Shown here: positions 49,944 to 58,817 of the stretch, in pieces
Position numbering within the stretch: the first letter of the stretch is position 1
Layout of the letters: each line of letters opens with the position of its first letter
Assembly (NCBI RefSeq): GCF_038246755.1
Contig: NZ_CP134706.1
Coordinates: 3,162,001 to 3,226,000, forward strand
From: Micromonospora sp. FIMYZ51
Lineage (GTDB): Bacteria; Actinomycetota; Actinomycetes; Mycobacteriales; Micromonosporaceae
Direction of reading: 5' to 3'
DNA: 64,000 nucleotides
Made by a program: the position numbers and the translations under genes
The notes under the pieces: model-generated
The model's database searches: none
What the model saw: only the letters and a program-made list of their open reading frames with translations
Told to the model about the DNA's origin: nothing

Positions 49944-50062
49944 CGACCGCGCCGAGGCGTACGCCGAGGGCGACCGCGCTGGTGTGCGCCCCTGGCGACC
50001 GCGCCGAGGTACATGCCGATGGTGACCGCGCCGGTGTGCGCCGCTGGCGATCGCGCCGAGGG
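49944..50062 (+). repeat. 52-bp tandem repeat in intergenic region
   Basis: Units begin at 49944, 49996 and (partial) 50048; each is made of two 25-27-bp halves starting CGACCGCG. No open frame with coding character crosses it on either strand. The rest of the 300-bp gap between the MBL and YjbR genes (49849-50148) holds this array and the 54-bp repeat, and nothing else I can identify. Confidence 0.75.
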
Positions 50063-50116
50063 TGAGCGGTGATCAGCAGCCGGCGCGGGGTACGTCGCAG
50101 CCGACGAGCAGGCGGT

Positions 50117-50170
50117 GTTAAAAAGGGGCCCTTCCTCTACCGCAGGCGTTAGGAAGGGGCCCTTCCTTTC
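50117..50170 (+). repeat. 54-bp GGGGCCCTT interspersed repeat, copy B
   Basis: GTTAAAAAGGGGCCCTTC at the left, CTACC centre, and AAGGGGCCCTTCCTTTC at the right; 47 of 54 bases match copy A at 2831-2884 (opposite orientation). It overlaps the 3' end of the yjbR-type gene on the minus strand and supplies its last six codons (KGRAPS) and TAA stop. Confidence 0.88.
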
Positions 50171-50523
50171 ACCCGGGCGATGAGGGTTTTAGGGGCGACG
50201 GCCAGGTAGCCGTCCTGGAGGATCTCGGCGAGTTCGGTCTCGTCGATGCCGGTGTCGAGGCGTACGCCGACCCAGCCGCGATGGCCCACGTAGGGCGGGC
50301 GGAAGTAGGTCTCCGGGTTGGCGGCGATCAGTTCGACGGCCGAGCCGGGCGGTGCGGCGCACCAGAGGTGGGGAAAGTCGTCCTGGTGGTGCCCGTCGGG
50401 CCAGACGTACGCGAAGGACTTCTTGTCTCGGACGAACCAGGCCGGGGTGCCGTGACTCAGGCGCTCGCTGACCTCGGGCAGGCCCAGGCACACCCGGCGG
50501 ATCGTGGCCACCGTGTCGGTCAT
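50149..50523 (-). CDS. MmcQ/YjbR family protein
   Basis: A 124-residue YjbR/MmcQ-type protein: TIRRVCLGLPEVSERLSHGT, FVRDKKSFAYVWPDG, then ETYFRPPYVGHRGWVGVRLD and a C-terminal helix (DETELAEILQDGYLAVAPKT), a strong match to the family consensus. ATG 50523 follows GGTGAGGCG; upstream in-frame codons reach 50631 but lack coding character. The final residues KGRAPS come from the 54-bp repeat copy B. No operon partner is apparent. The role of the family is unproven, though it is often called a DNA-binding protein. Confidence 0.88.
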   Translation of the reverse strand: MTDTVATIRRVCLGLPEVSERLSHGTPAWFVRDKKSFAYVWPDGHHQDDFPHLWCAAPPGSAVELIAANPETYFRPPYVGHRGWVGVRLDTGIDETELAEILQDGYLAVAPKTLIARVKGRAPS

Positions 50524-50728
50524 CGCCTCACCGTACGGCATGCCGTTGTCGGTCCGACGCGCCACGCGCGGAACGGCTTGTCTTGACATGCAAATTTCTC
50601 GATGGAAGCGTGTGTTCTCCGTGGGTCGCATCGATGCGGCCCACGCGATCTACGGGTGACCTGGACGGCAGCGACGGCGATACCGGCAGCAACCGGTTTC
50701 GGCACCGAGTACCTGTGGGAGCGACGGT

Positions 50729-52582
50729 ATGAGTCTCATCGGAATCCGCAACCGGATCATGTTGCTCGGCACGCTCCGGGACGCGGGCGGTCGTCTGGTC
50801 GGCGGGCTCGCGCTGCTCCAGGTGATCGGCAATCTCGGTCCGGCGGTGACCGCGGCGGCGGTCGCGTTGCTGGTGAGTCGGGTGTCCGCTGCGGACGGCC
50901 CGGCCGGTTTGCTGAGCGCGGTGCAAGTACCGCTGGTGATCTTCGGGCTGGCGCTGGTCGCGGCCCACGTCATGGAGGCGGTGACGGAACCGCTGACCTA
51001 CCTGGCCATCTCGCGGATCAACGGGCGGCACCGGGCGCGGATCATCCGGCTCACCTCCCGTGGCTCCACCGTCGGCGGGCTGGAGAGCCCCGAGGTGCAG
51101 CGGTTGATCTACGAGGCGAAGGCCGACCCGGACAACTGGACCCAACGTACGCCGGGCGACGGGGCGGTCTCCCAGTTGAACCTGATCGCCGCCGTGATCG
51201 GACTGGCCGGCTCGTGCATCGTGCTGGCCCGCTTCGCCTGGTGGCTGATCCCGCTGGTGGCGATCCCGGCGCTGGTCTACCGGATCATGGACCGGAACCG
51301 CCTCGTCGGCTGGTACGAGAAGTGGCAGGAGAACATGGACGAGGGGCGCCGTGCCGAGAAGTGGCAGGCGGCCGTCGTCTCACCGAGCGAGGGCAAGGAC
51401 ACCCGGATCTTCGGCTTCGGCAACTGGGTGGTCGACCGGCTGCAACTGCACATCCGCCGGATGTACGTGCCGGTGTGGAAGGCCGGCGAGCGTTACATCC
51501 TTCAACAGTGGAGCAAGTTCCCGCTGGTCGCGGTGCCGCTGGCGATCGCGTTCGGCGCGGTCGCGTACAGCGCGGGACAGGGGCTGACCTCGATCGCGGT
51601 GGCCACCGCGGTGTTCAGCGCCGGCTGGGGGATCTACCAGGTCTTCGCGCACAACGACGCCCGCGACCCGGTGGGCGCGATCGCCTGCCTGCGGGCGTAC
51701 GCGGAACTGGAACGGCTGCTCGACGCGGAGACGGAGCCGGCCGCCCCGGTGGAGAAGGCGGAACTGCCGGCCACCGGTGGGCCGCCGATGGTGCGCTTCG
51801 AGAATGTGTCGTTCACCTATCCGCGTACCGAGCGACGCATCCTCGATCAGATCGACCTGGAGATACGCCCTGGTGAACTGCTGGGTGTGGTCGGCCTGAA
51901 CGGTGCCGGCAAGACCACCCTGATCAAGCTGCTGGCCGGGCTGTACCACCCGACCGGGGGTCGGATCACCGTGGACGGGATCGATCTCGCCCGGCTCGAC
52001 GTCACCGCGTGGCGTACCCGGCTGTCGATCGTGTTCCAGGACTTCATCCACTACGAACTCTCCGTCGCCGACAACGTCATGCTGGGGCACGCCAGCGCGC
52101 CACGCAGCCAGGAGGCGCTGGCCAACGCGGCCACCAGCGCCGGGCTGGGCGGCGTGCTCGACGACCTGCCGGCCCGCTGGGACACGCCGCTGTCCCGGTC
52201 CCGCACCGGCGGGGTGGACCTCTCCGGCGGGCAGTGGCAGCAGGTCGCCCTGGCCCGCGCCCTTTACGGGATGCAGACCGGTGCCGACATCCTGGTCCTC
52301 GACGAGCCCACCGCCCACCTCGACGTCCGCACCGAGTTCGGGGTCTTCGACCGGCTCATCGCCGAGCGCGGCGACGCAAGCGTCATCCTCATCTCGCACC
52401 GGCTCTCCACCGTCCGGCGAGCCGACCGCATCGTGATGCTGGACGGCGGCCGGGTTGCCGAGTCCGGCACCCACGAGGAGTTGATGGCGTTCGGCGGCGC
52501 GTACGCCCGGATGTTCAAGATCCAAGCCGAGCGGTTCCAGCAGGGCTATGACGACCGGATCGAGGAAGGCGAACTGCTGTGA
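50729..52582 (+). CDS. ABC exporter subunit 1 (membrane + ATPase)
   Basis: A 617-residue ABC half-exporter. The membrane domain spans about residues 20-300 (VIGNLGPAVTAAAVALLVSR, AAVIGLAGSCIVLARFAWWL). The ATPase has GVVGLNGAGKTTLIKLLAGL, a Q-loop at SIVFQDFIHYELSV, signature VDLSGGQWQQVALARALY, Walker B ILVLDEPTAHLD and switch ISHRLSTVRRAD. It overlaps the next ABC gene by 4 bp; together they form a heterodimer and the probable export or resistance pump of the biosynthetic cluster to the right. GGGAGCGAC precedes ATG 50729. The 205-bp upstream gap has an imperfect hairpin (50620-50645) and TTGACA at 50583, with no clear -10. Confidence 0.9.
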   Translation: MSLIGIRNRIMLLGTLRDAGGRLVGGLALLQVIGNLGPAVTAAAVALLVSRVSAADGPAGLLSAVQVPLVIFGLALVAAHVMEAVTEPLTYLAISRINGRHRARIIRLTSRGSTVGGLESPEVQRLIYEAKADPDNWTQRTPGDGAVSQLNLIAAVIGLAGSCIVLARFAWWLIPLVAIPALVYRIMDRNRLVGWYEKWQENMDEGRRAEKWQAAVVSPSEGKDTRIFGFGNWVVDRLQLHIRRMYVPVWKAGERYILQQWSKFPLVAVPLAIAFGAVAYSAGQGLTSIAVATAVFSAGWGIYQVFAHNDARDPVGAIACLRAYAELERLLDAETEPAAPVEKAELPATGGPPMVRFENVSFTYPRTERRILDQIDLEIRPGELLGVVGLNGAGKTTLIKLLAGLYHPTGGRITVDGIDLARLDVTAWRTRLSIVFQDFIHYELSVADNVMLGHASAPRSQEALANAATSAGLGGVLDDLPARWDTPLSRSRTGGVDLSGGQWQQVALARALYGMQTGADILVLDEPTAHLDVRTEFGVFDRLIAERGDASVILISHRLSTVRRADRIVMLDGGRVAESGTHEELMAFGGAYARMFKIQAERFQQGYDDRIEEGELL

Positions 52583-54366
52583 TTCGATACATCAAGCTCT
52601 GGATCGAGCTGCTCGGCGTCTCGTGGCGGCGGTTCCCCGGCCAGACCGGGGCGATGTTCCTGGTCAAGCTGCTGGCCGCCGGTGCGGTGTCGGCGACCGC
52701 CGTCGCCCTGAAGCACGCGACCGACTCGGCGTTGCAGGGTGACGCCCAGGGTGCGCTTGTCGCCGCGGCCATCGCCGCGTTGACCTACGGGCTGGTCGGC
52801 TACCTCGAAGGGGTCGACACGTACCTGCACTTCCTGCTGGTGGAGAAGGTCGCCCTGATCGACCTCCAGATGGAGATCGACCGGAGCATCGCCACCATGG
52901 AGGGGCTCGACCATCTGGAGCGGACGGACTACCTCGACCGGGTCACGGTGGTGCGCAACGCACCGTGGGGCATCATGTTCGGGCTCTGGGTCGCGGTCGA
53001 CACGGTCTTCAACATCCTGCAACTGGTCATCATGCTCGCCGTGCTCGGCTCGGTCAGCCCCTGGCTGATGCTGTTGCTGCTCTTCGCGGGGGTGCCGCTC
53101 TGGTTCGAGCGGCGCGGCCTGACGCTTGTCAACGACGCCGAGACCGAGACCGCCGAGCTGTTCCGGGTGCAGCGCCACCTTTTCGACCTGGCCACCGACG
53201 CGGCGACCAGCAAGGAGGTACGGGTCGCCGGCGCGGGCGAGGAGTGCACCCGGATCCAGTCCCGGGCCTGGGACGAGATGGTCGAGGGACGCTACCGGGC
53301 CCGGGTCCGCTCCGCGTTCTGGCAGGTCACCGGCTGGATCATCTTCACCGCCGGCTTCACCGGCGGCATCGGGCTCGTGGTCTACCAGGCCGCCAACGGC
53401 ACCGGCACGATCGGCGACATCATCCTGACCATCACGGTGGCGGTGAACCTGCGCGCGGCGGTGCAGAACACGGTGGCGCGTACGGCGGAGACGGCCGGGG
53501 CCGGCATGCTGATCGACCCGTTCCTCTGGCTGCGCGACTACACGGCAGCCGACCGGGCCCGCGCCAAGGGCGTGCTGCCGCCGCCGGAGACGCTGCGCGA
53601 GGGGCTGCGGCTCGACCACGTCAGCTACACCTACCCGGGCACCACCTCGCCGGCTCTGGACGACGTGACGGTCTCCTTCCCGGCCGGTTCCGTGGTCGCC
53701 ATCGTCGGCGAGTACGGGTCGGGCAAGACGACGCTTGTCAAGCTGCTCAGCAAGTTCTACCTGCCGGACCAGGGCCAGATCTCGGTCGACGGCACCCCGT
53801 TGGTGGACATCAACACCGAGGCGTGGCGGGCCCGGTCCAGCGCCGCGTTCCAGGACTTCGGCCGGTTCCAGACGGTCTTCGCCGAAACGGTGGGTCTCGG
53901 CGACCTGGACCGGATCGAGGACCGCGAGCGGATCAGTTGGGCGCTCGCCTTCGCCGACGCGCAGAGCCTGGTCGACCGCCTGCCCGACGGCCTGGACACC
54001 CAGCTCGGCCGCTCGCTGGGCGGGGTCGACCTGTCGGAAGGGCAGTGGCAGAAGACCGCCCTCGCCCGCTCCGCGATGCGCGAGGCGCCGCTGCTCTTCA
54101 TTCTCGACGAACCGACCGCGTCGCTTGATGCGCCGAGCGAGAACGCGATCTTCCGCCGGTACATGCAGCGGGCCCGTGACCTGGCCGCGCGGACCGGTGC
54201 GGTCACCGTGGTGGTCTCGCACCGCTTCTCCACCGTGGCGGGTGCCGACCTGATCCTGGTGTTGGACCAGGGCCGGGTGATCGAGTCCGGTACGCACGAG
54301 GAGCTTCTCGACGCCGGTGGCCGCTACGCCGAGGTCTACAACATGCAGGCAGCCGCGTCGATGTGA
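52579..54366 (+). CDS. ABC exporter subunit 2 (membrane + ATPase)
   Basis: A 595-residue partner half-exporter. Its membrane domain starts FPGQTGAMFLVKLLAAGAVS; the ATPase shows AIVGEYGSGKTTLVKLLSKF, AAFQDFGRFQTVFAETV, Walker B LLFILDEPTASLD and VVSHRFSTVAGAD. The signature reads LSEGQ instead of LSGGQ, a change often seen in one half of heterodimeric exporters, so one nucleotide site may be weaker. GTG 52579 overlaps the previous stop (GTGA). A long hairpin ends the two-gene unit. The substrate is unknown, but the location next to a natural-product cluster suggests its product. Confidence 0.9.
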   Translation: MIRYIKLWIELLGVSWRRFPGQTGAMFLVKLLAAGAVSATAVALKHATDSALQGDAQGALVAAAIAALTYGLVGYLEGVDTYLHFLLVEKVALIDLQMEIDRSIATMEGLDHLERTDYLDRVTVVRNAPWGIMFGLWVAVDTVFNILQLVIMLAVLGSVSPWLMLLLLFAGVPLWFERRGLTLVNDAETETAELFRVQRHLFDLATDAATSKEVRVAGAGEECTRIQSRAWDEMVEGRYRARVRSAFWQVTGWIIFTAGFTGGIGLVVYQAANGTGTIGDIILTITVAVNLRAAVQNTVARTAETAGAGMLIDPFLWLRDYTAADRARAKGVLPPPETLREGLRLDHVSYTYPGTTSPALDDVTVSFPAGSVVAIVGEYGSGKTTLVKLLSKFYLPDQGQISVDGTPLVDINTEAWRARSSAAFQDFGRFQTVFAETVGLGDLDRIEDRERISWALAFADAQSLVDRLPDGLDTQLGRSLGGVDLSEGQWQKTALARSAMREAPLLFILDEPTASLDAPSENAIFRRYMQRARDLAARTGAVTVVVSHRFSTVAGADLILVLDQGRVIESGTHEELLDAGGRYAEVYNMQAAASM

Positions 54367-54379
54367 GTGCACCGTTGTG

Positions 54380-54427
54380 GATCCTGGTCCGAGCAGGCCC
54401 TTCCGAGGGCGGTTTCGGACCAGGATC
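54380..54427. terminator. Long bidirectional hairpin terminator
   Basis: GATCCTGGTCCGA (54380-54392) and TCGGACCAGGATC (54415-54427) are perfect 13-bp arms; the inner part GCCCT/AGGGC can pair too. It lies between the ABC gene and the converging GT2 gene. Confidence 0.85.
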
Positions 54428-55755
54428 TACTCGGGTGGCGCGACCAGGTGCGCGCCCACCCGGGCCGCCTCGGCGGTGATGCGGTCCTGCCACAGCGGCC
54501 AGACGCCGCGCATCCGGGAGGAGACGACGACCAGGTCCAGGCTGTCGTCGGGGCACGGGAGGCGCAGCCCGAGGCCGTGCACCGGAAGGTCGAGCGACCC
54601 CCGGACGGCGCGGGCCGCCAGCTCCGGCGCGAAGTCGACCAGGATCGCGGGCGGCAGCTCCGGCGGCACCCGTTCACCGCACCCGATCACGCACACCCGT
54701 GGCCGGCCCGGGTCTGCCGCCGACGGGCGTGTCGAGCCGCCGGCCGCCGCTCGGAGCTGCGCCGAGCCGCCGGCCGCTGGCCCTGCCGCGTACGCCGCGT
54801 ACGTCGCCGCCAGTTCGTCGGCCACGTCGGTGTCGGTGACCTGCGCCCGCCAGGCGGTGAAGGCCGCGAACTCCTCCTCGTAGCGGCGCAGCAGGTTGCG
54901 GGCCCGGATGCTCGCGTACAGCTCGACGTCGGGCCCGGGATGCCGGTCGGCGAAGACGATCAGGTTGCCGTTGACGCTGGCCGCCATGGCGCTCAGATCC
55001 GGTCGGGACGGCCACTCGATGCCCCACGCCGCGCGGCTCATCACGATGGGGCAGCCGTGCCGGAACAGTCGGTAGCCCAGCTCGATGTCCTCGTAGCCCC
55101 AGCCCCGGAACGCCTCGCTGAAGCCGCCCACCGCGCGGAAGTCGGCGGTGCGGACGGAGACGTTGAGGGTCCAGAAGAGGATCCAGGGCGCGGCCAGCCG
55201 GGACAGGTCGTAGTCGAGCGCGACGAGTTCGTCGTGGCGCATGTCGAGCCCGCGCGGGCCGTCCCCGATCTTGGCGGCCACCAGCTCCGGCGGTTCGGCG
55301 CGCAGCAGCTCCGCCAGCCCTCGGAACGGCCGGAACTTCACCGTGCCGTAGGCGTAGCCGAGCACCGCGACGCCAGGACCACCGGGCCGGACCGGGTGCG
55401 CCCGGTGCGCCGCGCGGTGGCTGGCGACCAGCTCCGGTCCGGCGACCATCCCGCAGTCCAGGAAGAGCAGCAGTTCGCTGGCGGCGCTGGCGGCACCGAC
55501 ATTGCGTACCCGGGAGACGCAGTAGCCGTGGGCGGCGATGTCGGCGAGGTCGCGTTCGAGGAACTCGTACCGGATCGTGAGTCGGTCGCCGAACTCGTCG
55601 ACGACCGCGTCGGTGCCGTCGGTCGATCCGTCGTCGACCACGATCACCTCGAACGTTCCCGTCGGCACGGACTGCCGCGCCAGCGACGTGAGTGTCGCGC
55701 GCAACTGGTCGGCCCGGTTGTACGTGGGGATGATGACGGACACCTCGACCGCCAC
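54427..55755 (-). CDS. GT2 glycosyltransferase
   Basis: A 442-residue soluble GT-A fold transferase: VSVIIPTYNRADQLRATLTS, FEVIVVDDGSTDGTDAV, the acidic metal site LLLFLDCGMV (DCG in place of DxD) and the acceptor region GGFSEAFRGWGYEDIELGYR, typical of galactosyl/GalNAc-type GT2 enzymes. After about residue 320 an Ala/Gly-rich linker leads to a second small domain (RPRVCVIGCGERVPPELPPA, DSLDLVVVSSRM) that I do not recognise. GTG 55755 follows GGAGG. It sits between the exporter and the condensation gene and may glycosylate the cluster product or be an unrelated surface enzyme. Confidence 0.85.
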   Translation of the reverse strand: MAVEVSVIIPTYNRADQLRATLTSLARQSVPTGTFEVIVVDDGSTDGTDAVVDEFGDRLTIRYEFLERDLADIAAHGYCVSRVRNVGAASAASELLLFLDCGMVAGPELVASHRAAHRAHPVRPGGPGVAVLGYAYGTVKFRPFRGLAELLRAEPPELVAAKIGDGPRGLDMRHDELVALDYDLSRLAAPWILFWTLNVSVRTADFRAVGGFSEAFRGWGYEDIELGYRLFRHGCPIVMSRAAWGIEWPSRPDLSAMAASVNGNLIVFADRHPGPDVELYASIRARNLLRRYEEEFAAFTAWRAQVTDTDVADELAATYAAYAAGPAAGGSAQLRAAAGGSTRPSAADPGRPRVCVIGCGERVPPELPPAILVDFAPELAARAVRGSLDLPVHGLGLRLPCPDDSLDLVVVSSRMRGVWPLWQDRITAEAARVGAHLVAPPE

Positions 55756-55799
55756 TGCGCCTCCTCGGCCTCGCCAGGGGGAGCCAGCCTAGCATTCGA

Positions 55800-55828
55800 T
55801 TGACGACCGTCAGTGCGGATCATATCGT
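55800..55828 (+). promoter_or_regulatory. Promoter of the condensation-adenylation operon
   Basis: TTGACG (55800-55805), a 17-nt spacer and TATCGT (55823-55828), then 6 nt to GTG 55835. No Shine-Dalgarno sequence is present, so the transcript is probably leaderless. This is one of the best -35/-10 pairs in the window. Confidence 0.7.
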
Positions 55829-55834
55829 GGCGGG

Positions 55835-57124
55835 GTGGGAACCCGAGAGGTGCCAGCCTCGGTCGGCCAACGCCTGCTCTGGCTGATGGACCACTACCGG
55901 GGCGCCGGTGGCGGGTTGACCGAGCCGCTCGTCTGGCGGCTGCGCGGCCCGCTCGACCTCGCCGCTCTGCGCCGCGGGTTGGACCTGCTCAGCGCCCGGC
56001 ACGAGGCGCTGCGCACCACGTACGCGCTGCGCCGGTCACGGCTGACCCAGCTGATCCACGAGCCCCGGCCGGTGCGCCTCGAAATCGTCGACCTGCGCGG
56101 TGCGGCGGCACCGGAACAGCGGCTCACCGCCGAGGTGGAGGCGGAACTGTCGCGCGGCGTCGACCCGACGCACTGGCCACTGCGGGCCCTGCTCTGGCAG
56201 CTCGCCGACGACGATCACCTGCTCTGCGTCAACCTGCACCATCTCGCGGTCGACTACCGGTCCAACCGGATCATCACCGAGGACCTCACCCGCCTCTACA
56301 ACGCCCAGTTCGGCACCGAGCCCGAGCTGCCCCCGGTACGCCGGCAGTACGCCGACTGGTCGGCCGGGCAGGCGCGGGCGCTGCGCGGGTCCGCGCTGCG
56401 GGAACTGACCGGGTACTGGACCGCCACGCTGGACGGTGCGCGGTTCCTGCCGGTACGCCCGGCAGCCGGTGACGCCGGGGTGCGGATGGACGAGCCCCGG
56501 GAGGCGCACATCCAGGGGGCGCGGCTGGCCAACCTGCGGGCCGTCGCCCGTGAACGCGGCCTGCCGATGCTGCCGGTGGCCCTCGCCGTCTTCTTCGCCT
56601 CGGTGCACCGGCTCACCGGGATGACCGACCTGACCATCGGCACGCTCGTCGATGTGCGGGGTGCGCCCGAGTACGCCGACACCGTCGGCTTCTTCGAGAA
56701 CCTCGTGCTGGTCCGCGTCCAGGCCGGCGACACGTTCGCCGAGACGGTGCAACGCTGCGGCGTGGCCGTCGCCGGGGCGCTGGCGCACGCGGCGCTGCCG
56801 TTCCACATGCTGCCCCCGGCGACCACCGGTGCCGCCCGGGAGGCAGGCGGCGGTCGCGCCGACGACGTCGTGGTCAACCTCATCGACGCCTGGGACGCCC
56901 GGCTCGGTCTGGACCGGCTGGACGCGCAGCTGATGCCGTTGGGGTTCGGCCACAGCAGCGGGCGCTTCGGCGTCCGGGTGGTGATGATGGAATATTCCGA
57001 AGGGTTGGTGATCTCGGTGACCCATGGCCTGGATGGTCCCGCTCCGTCCTGGGTGGACGGACTGCTACCGGCCATCGAGGAGCTGCTGGCCGAGCCGCTC
57101 ACCGCTGCGGCGGTGCTGCCGTGA
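55835..57124 (+). CDS. Stand-alone condensation-domain protein
   Basis: A 429-residue single condensation (C) domain as in non-ribosomal peptide synthetases, with no adenylation or carrier part attached. It opens with VPASVGQRLLWLMDHYRGAG; the active-site motif is CVNLHHLAVDYRS (HHxxxD kept, the usual following Gly replaced by Tyr). Later motifs are PVALAVFFASVHRLTG, TIGTLVDVRGAPEYADTVGF and ISVTHGLDGP. It should join an activated acyl group to an amine or alcohol. Its stop overlaps the adenylation gene (GTGA), so the two are co-translated. The paralogue at 58813-60084 begins with nearly the same residues. Confidence 0.9.
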   Translation: MGTREVPASVGQRLLWLMDHYRGAGGGLTEPLVWRLRGPLDLAALRRGLDLLSARHEALRTTYALRRSRLTQLIHEPRPVRLEIVDLRGAAAPEQRLTAEVEAELSRGVDPTHWPLRALLWQLADDDHLLCVNLHHLAVDYRSNRIITEDLTRLYNAQFGTEPELPPVRRQYADWSAGQARALRGSALRELTGYWTATLDGARFLPVRPAAGDAGVRMDEPREAHIQGARLANLRAVARERGLPMLPVALAVFFASVHRLTGMTDLTIGTLVDVRGAPEYADTVGFFENLVLVRVQAGDTFAETVQRCGVAVAGALAHAALPFHMLPPATTGAAREAGGGRADDVVVNLIDAWDARLGLDRLDAQLMPLGFGHSSGRFGVRVVMMEYSEGLVISVTHGLDGPAPSWVDGLLPAIEELLAEPLTAAAVLP

Positions 57125-58761
57125 CCCAGGTGGGCGAGCCGGCCGACGTACTGACCGGCGTGGTGCCGTTCCCGGCCGAGGCTGCCGCCGCGTACCGGGC
57201 GGCCGGCTACTGGACCGGCGAGCCGCTGGGCACCATCCTCGACCGGTGGGTGGCCACCGACCCGGACCGGGTCGCGGTGGTGGCCGGGCCACAACGGATC
57301 ACCTACGGGCAGCTCGACCGGCGGGCCACCGAGTTCGCCGCCGGCCTCCAGACGCTGGGCCTGCGGGCCGGTGACCGGGCCGTGGTGCAGCTACCCAACC
57401 TGCCCGACCTGCTGGTCACGCTGATCGCGATGTTCCGCGTCGGCGTACTGCCGGTTCTCGCCCTGCCGGCTCACCGTCGCAACGAGATCGGCTACCTCTG
57501 CGCCCATTCCCAGGCGCGGGCGTACGTCGTGGTGGACGCGGCACCGCGCTTCGACTACCGCGAACTGGCGGCCCAGGTACGCGCGGAGCACCCCACGATC
57601 GAACACGTGATCGTCGCCGGGGACCCGGGCGGCTTCCGGTCGATCGACGAGGTGGTCGCGCTCGGTGCCGGACGGCAGGTCGTACCGCCCGAGCAGCCCG
57701 TGCCGGTCGCCTTCTTCCTGCTCTCCGGCGGCACCACCGGCCTGCCCAAGTTGATTCCCCGCACCCACGACGACTACCGCTACCAGTTGCGGGAGACCGC
57801 CGCCGCGATGGGCTTCGACCAGAGTGGCGTCTACCTGGCCGCGCTGCCGGCCGCGCACAACGCCGCACTCGGCTGTCCGGGGGTGCTCGGCGCGCTGCTG
57901 GCCGGTGGTCGGGTGGTGCTCGCGGCCAGCCCCAGCCCGGACGAGGTGGGGCCGCTGATCGCCGCCGAACGGGTCACCCTGACCACGTTGATGCCTTCGT
58001 TCCTCACTCTCTGGGCGGACCTTGCCGACCTGTTCGACACCGACCTGTCCGGCCTGACCATCGAGGTCGGCGGTGCCCGGCTCAGCCCAGAGGACGCGCT
58101 AAGTGCCGAGCGGGCGCTGGGCGCCACCGTCAGCCGCTGGTTCGGGATGGCCGAGGGCGTGTTGTCCTTCACCCGCGCCGACGACCCGGACGACGTACGG
58201 CTCGGCACCGAGGGCCGACCGATGTCGCCGGCCGACGAGATGATGATCGTCTCCGTCGACACCGACCAGCCGCTGCCGTCCGGCGAGACCGGCGCGCTGC
58301 TGGTGCGTGGCCCCTGCACGCTGCGCGGCTACTACGACGCGGCCGACTACAACGCCCGCAGCTTCACCACCGACGGCTTCCTGCGCACCGGCGACCTGGC
58401 CCGGTTCACCCCGGCCGGACACCTGGTCATCGCCGGCCGGATCAAGGACATCGTCAACCGGGCCGGCGAGAAGGTCCCGGTCGAGGAGGTCGAGGGCTTC
58501 CTCGTCCGGCACCCGGCCGTCGCCGACGTCGCCGTCGTCGCGCTGCCCGACCACGCCCTCGGCGAGCGGACCTGCGCTGTCGTCGTACCCCGTGGCCCGG
58601 CACCGACCCTGCCCGACCTGCGGACCTTCCTCGCCGCCCACGACCTGGCCGACTACAAGTTCCCCGACCAGATCGTCATCGTCGACGCGCTACCCCGCAC
58701 CAGCCTCGGCAAGCCCGACAAGGTCACCCTCACCACCCAACTAGCCACCAGTCCCCGTTGA
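57121..58761 (+). CDS. Aryl-acid AMP ligase (DhbE/EntE-like adenylation enzyme)
   Basis: A 546-residue stand-alone adenylation enzyme. The N-terminus (VPFPAEAAAAYRAAGYWTGE) and LPALPAHRR-like VLALPAHRRNEIGYLCAHSQ are typical of aryl-acid ligases for 2,3-dihydroxybenzoate or salicylate. ATP motifs: FFLLSGGTTGLPKLIPRT, WFGMAEGVLSFTR, TGDLARFTPAGHL and the terminal Lys in RTSLGKPDKVTL. The pocket region reads PAAHNAALGCPG, where known aryl ligases have HNYPLSSPG: Asn is kept but the Tyr is Ala, so a different or larger aromatic acid is likely. It is co-translated with the condensation protein; no aryl carrier protein is in view. Its stop codon lies inside the 61-bp repeat. Confidence 0.88.
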   Translation: MTQVGEPADVLTGVVPFPAEAAAAYRAAGYWTGEPLGTILDRWVATDPDRVAVVAGPQRITYGQLDRRATEFAAGLQTLGLRAGDRAVVQLPNLPDLLVTLIAMFRVGVLPVLALPAHRRNEIGYLCAHSQARAYVVVDAAPRFDYRELAAQVRAEHPTIEHVIVAGDPGGFRSIDEVVALGAGRQVVPPEQPVPVAFFLLSGGTTGLPKLIPRTHDDYRYQLRETAAAMGFDQSGVYLAALPAAHNAALGCPGVLGALLAGGRVVLAASPSPDEVGPLIAAERVTLTTLMPSFLTLWADLADLFDTDLSGLTIEVGGARLSPEDALSAERALGATVSRWFGMAEGVLSFTRADDPDDVRLGTEGRPMSPADEMMIVSVDTDQPLPSGETGALLVRGPCTLRGYYDAADYNARSFTTDGFLRTGDLARFTPAGHLVIAGRIKDIVNRAGEKVPVEEVEGFLVRHPAVADVAVVALPDHALGERTCAVVVPRGPAPTLPDLRTFLAAHDLADYKFPDQIVIVDALPRTSLGKPDKVTLTTQLATSPR

Positions 58762-58817
58762 TCATGAGGTTGGCGGCACTTTGAAGATCAACAACTGCCG
58801 CCAACCTCATGATCAAC
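58757..58817 (+). repeat. 61-bp GTTGATCATGAGG interspersed repeat, copy 2
   Basis: Perfect 22-bp arms: GTTGATCATGAGGTTGGCGG and its complement, CCGCCAACCTCATGATCAAC, each with two further paired bases, around a 17-nt centre; 55 of 61 positions match copy 1 at 37713-37773. It lies exactly between the converging adenylation and condensation genes and gives both their TGA stop codons. It probably also works as a bidirectional terminator. Confidence 0.9.

Noticed and set aside
49906..50116. A small protein gene in the repeat-rich gap
   Set aside because: Frames here only reflect the tandem repeat; no start with a ribosome site or leaderless promoter is present.
50533..50631. An N-terminal extension of the second YjbR protein
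   Set aside because: GGTGAGGCG sits directly before ATG 50523, and the extra residues do not resemble the family.
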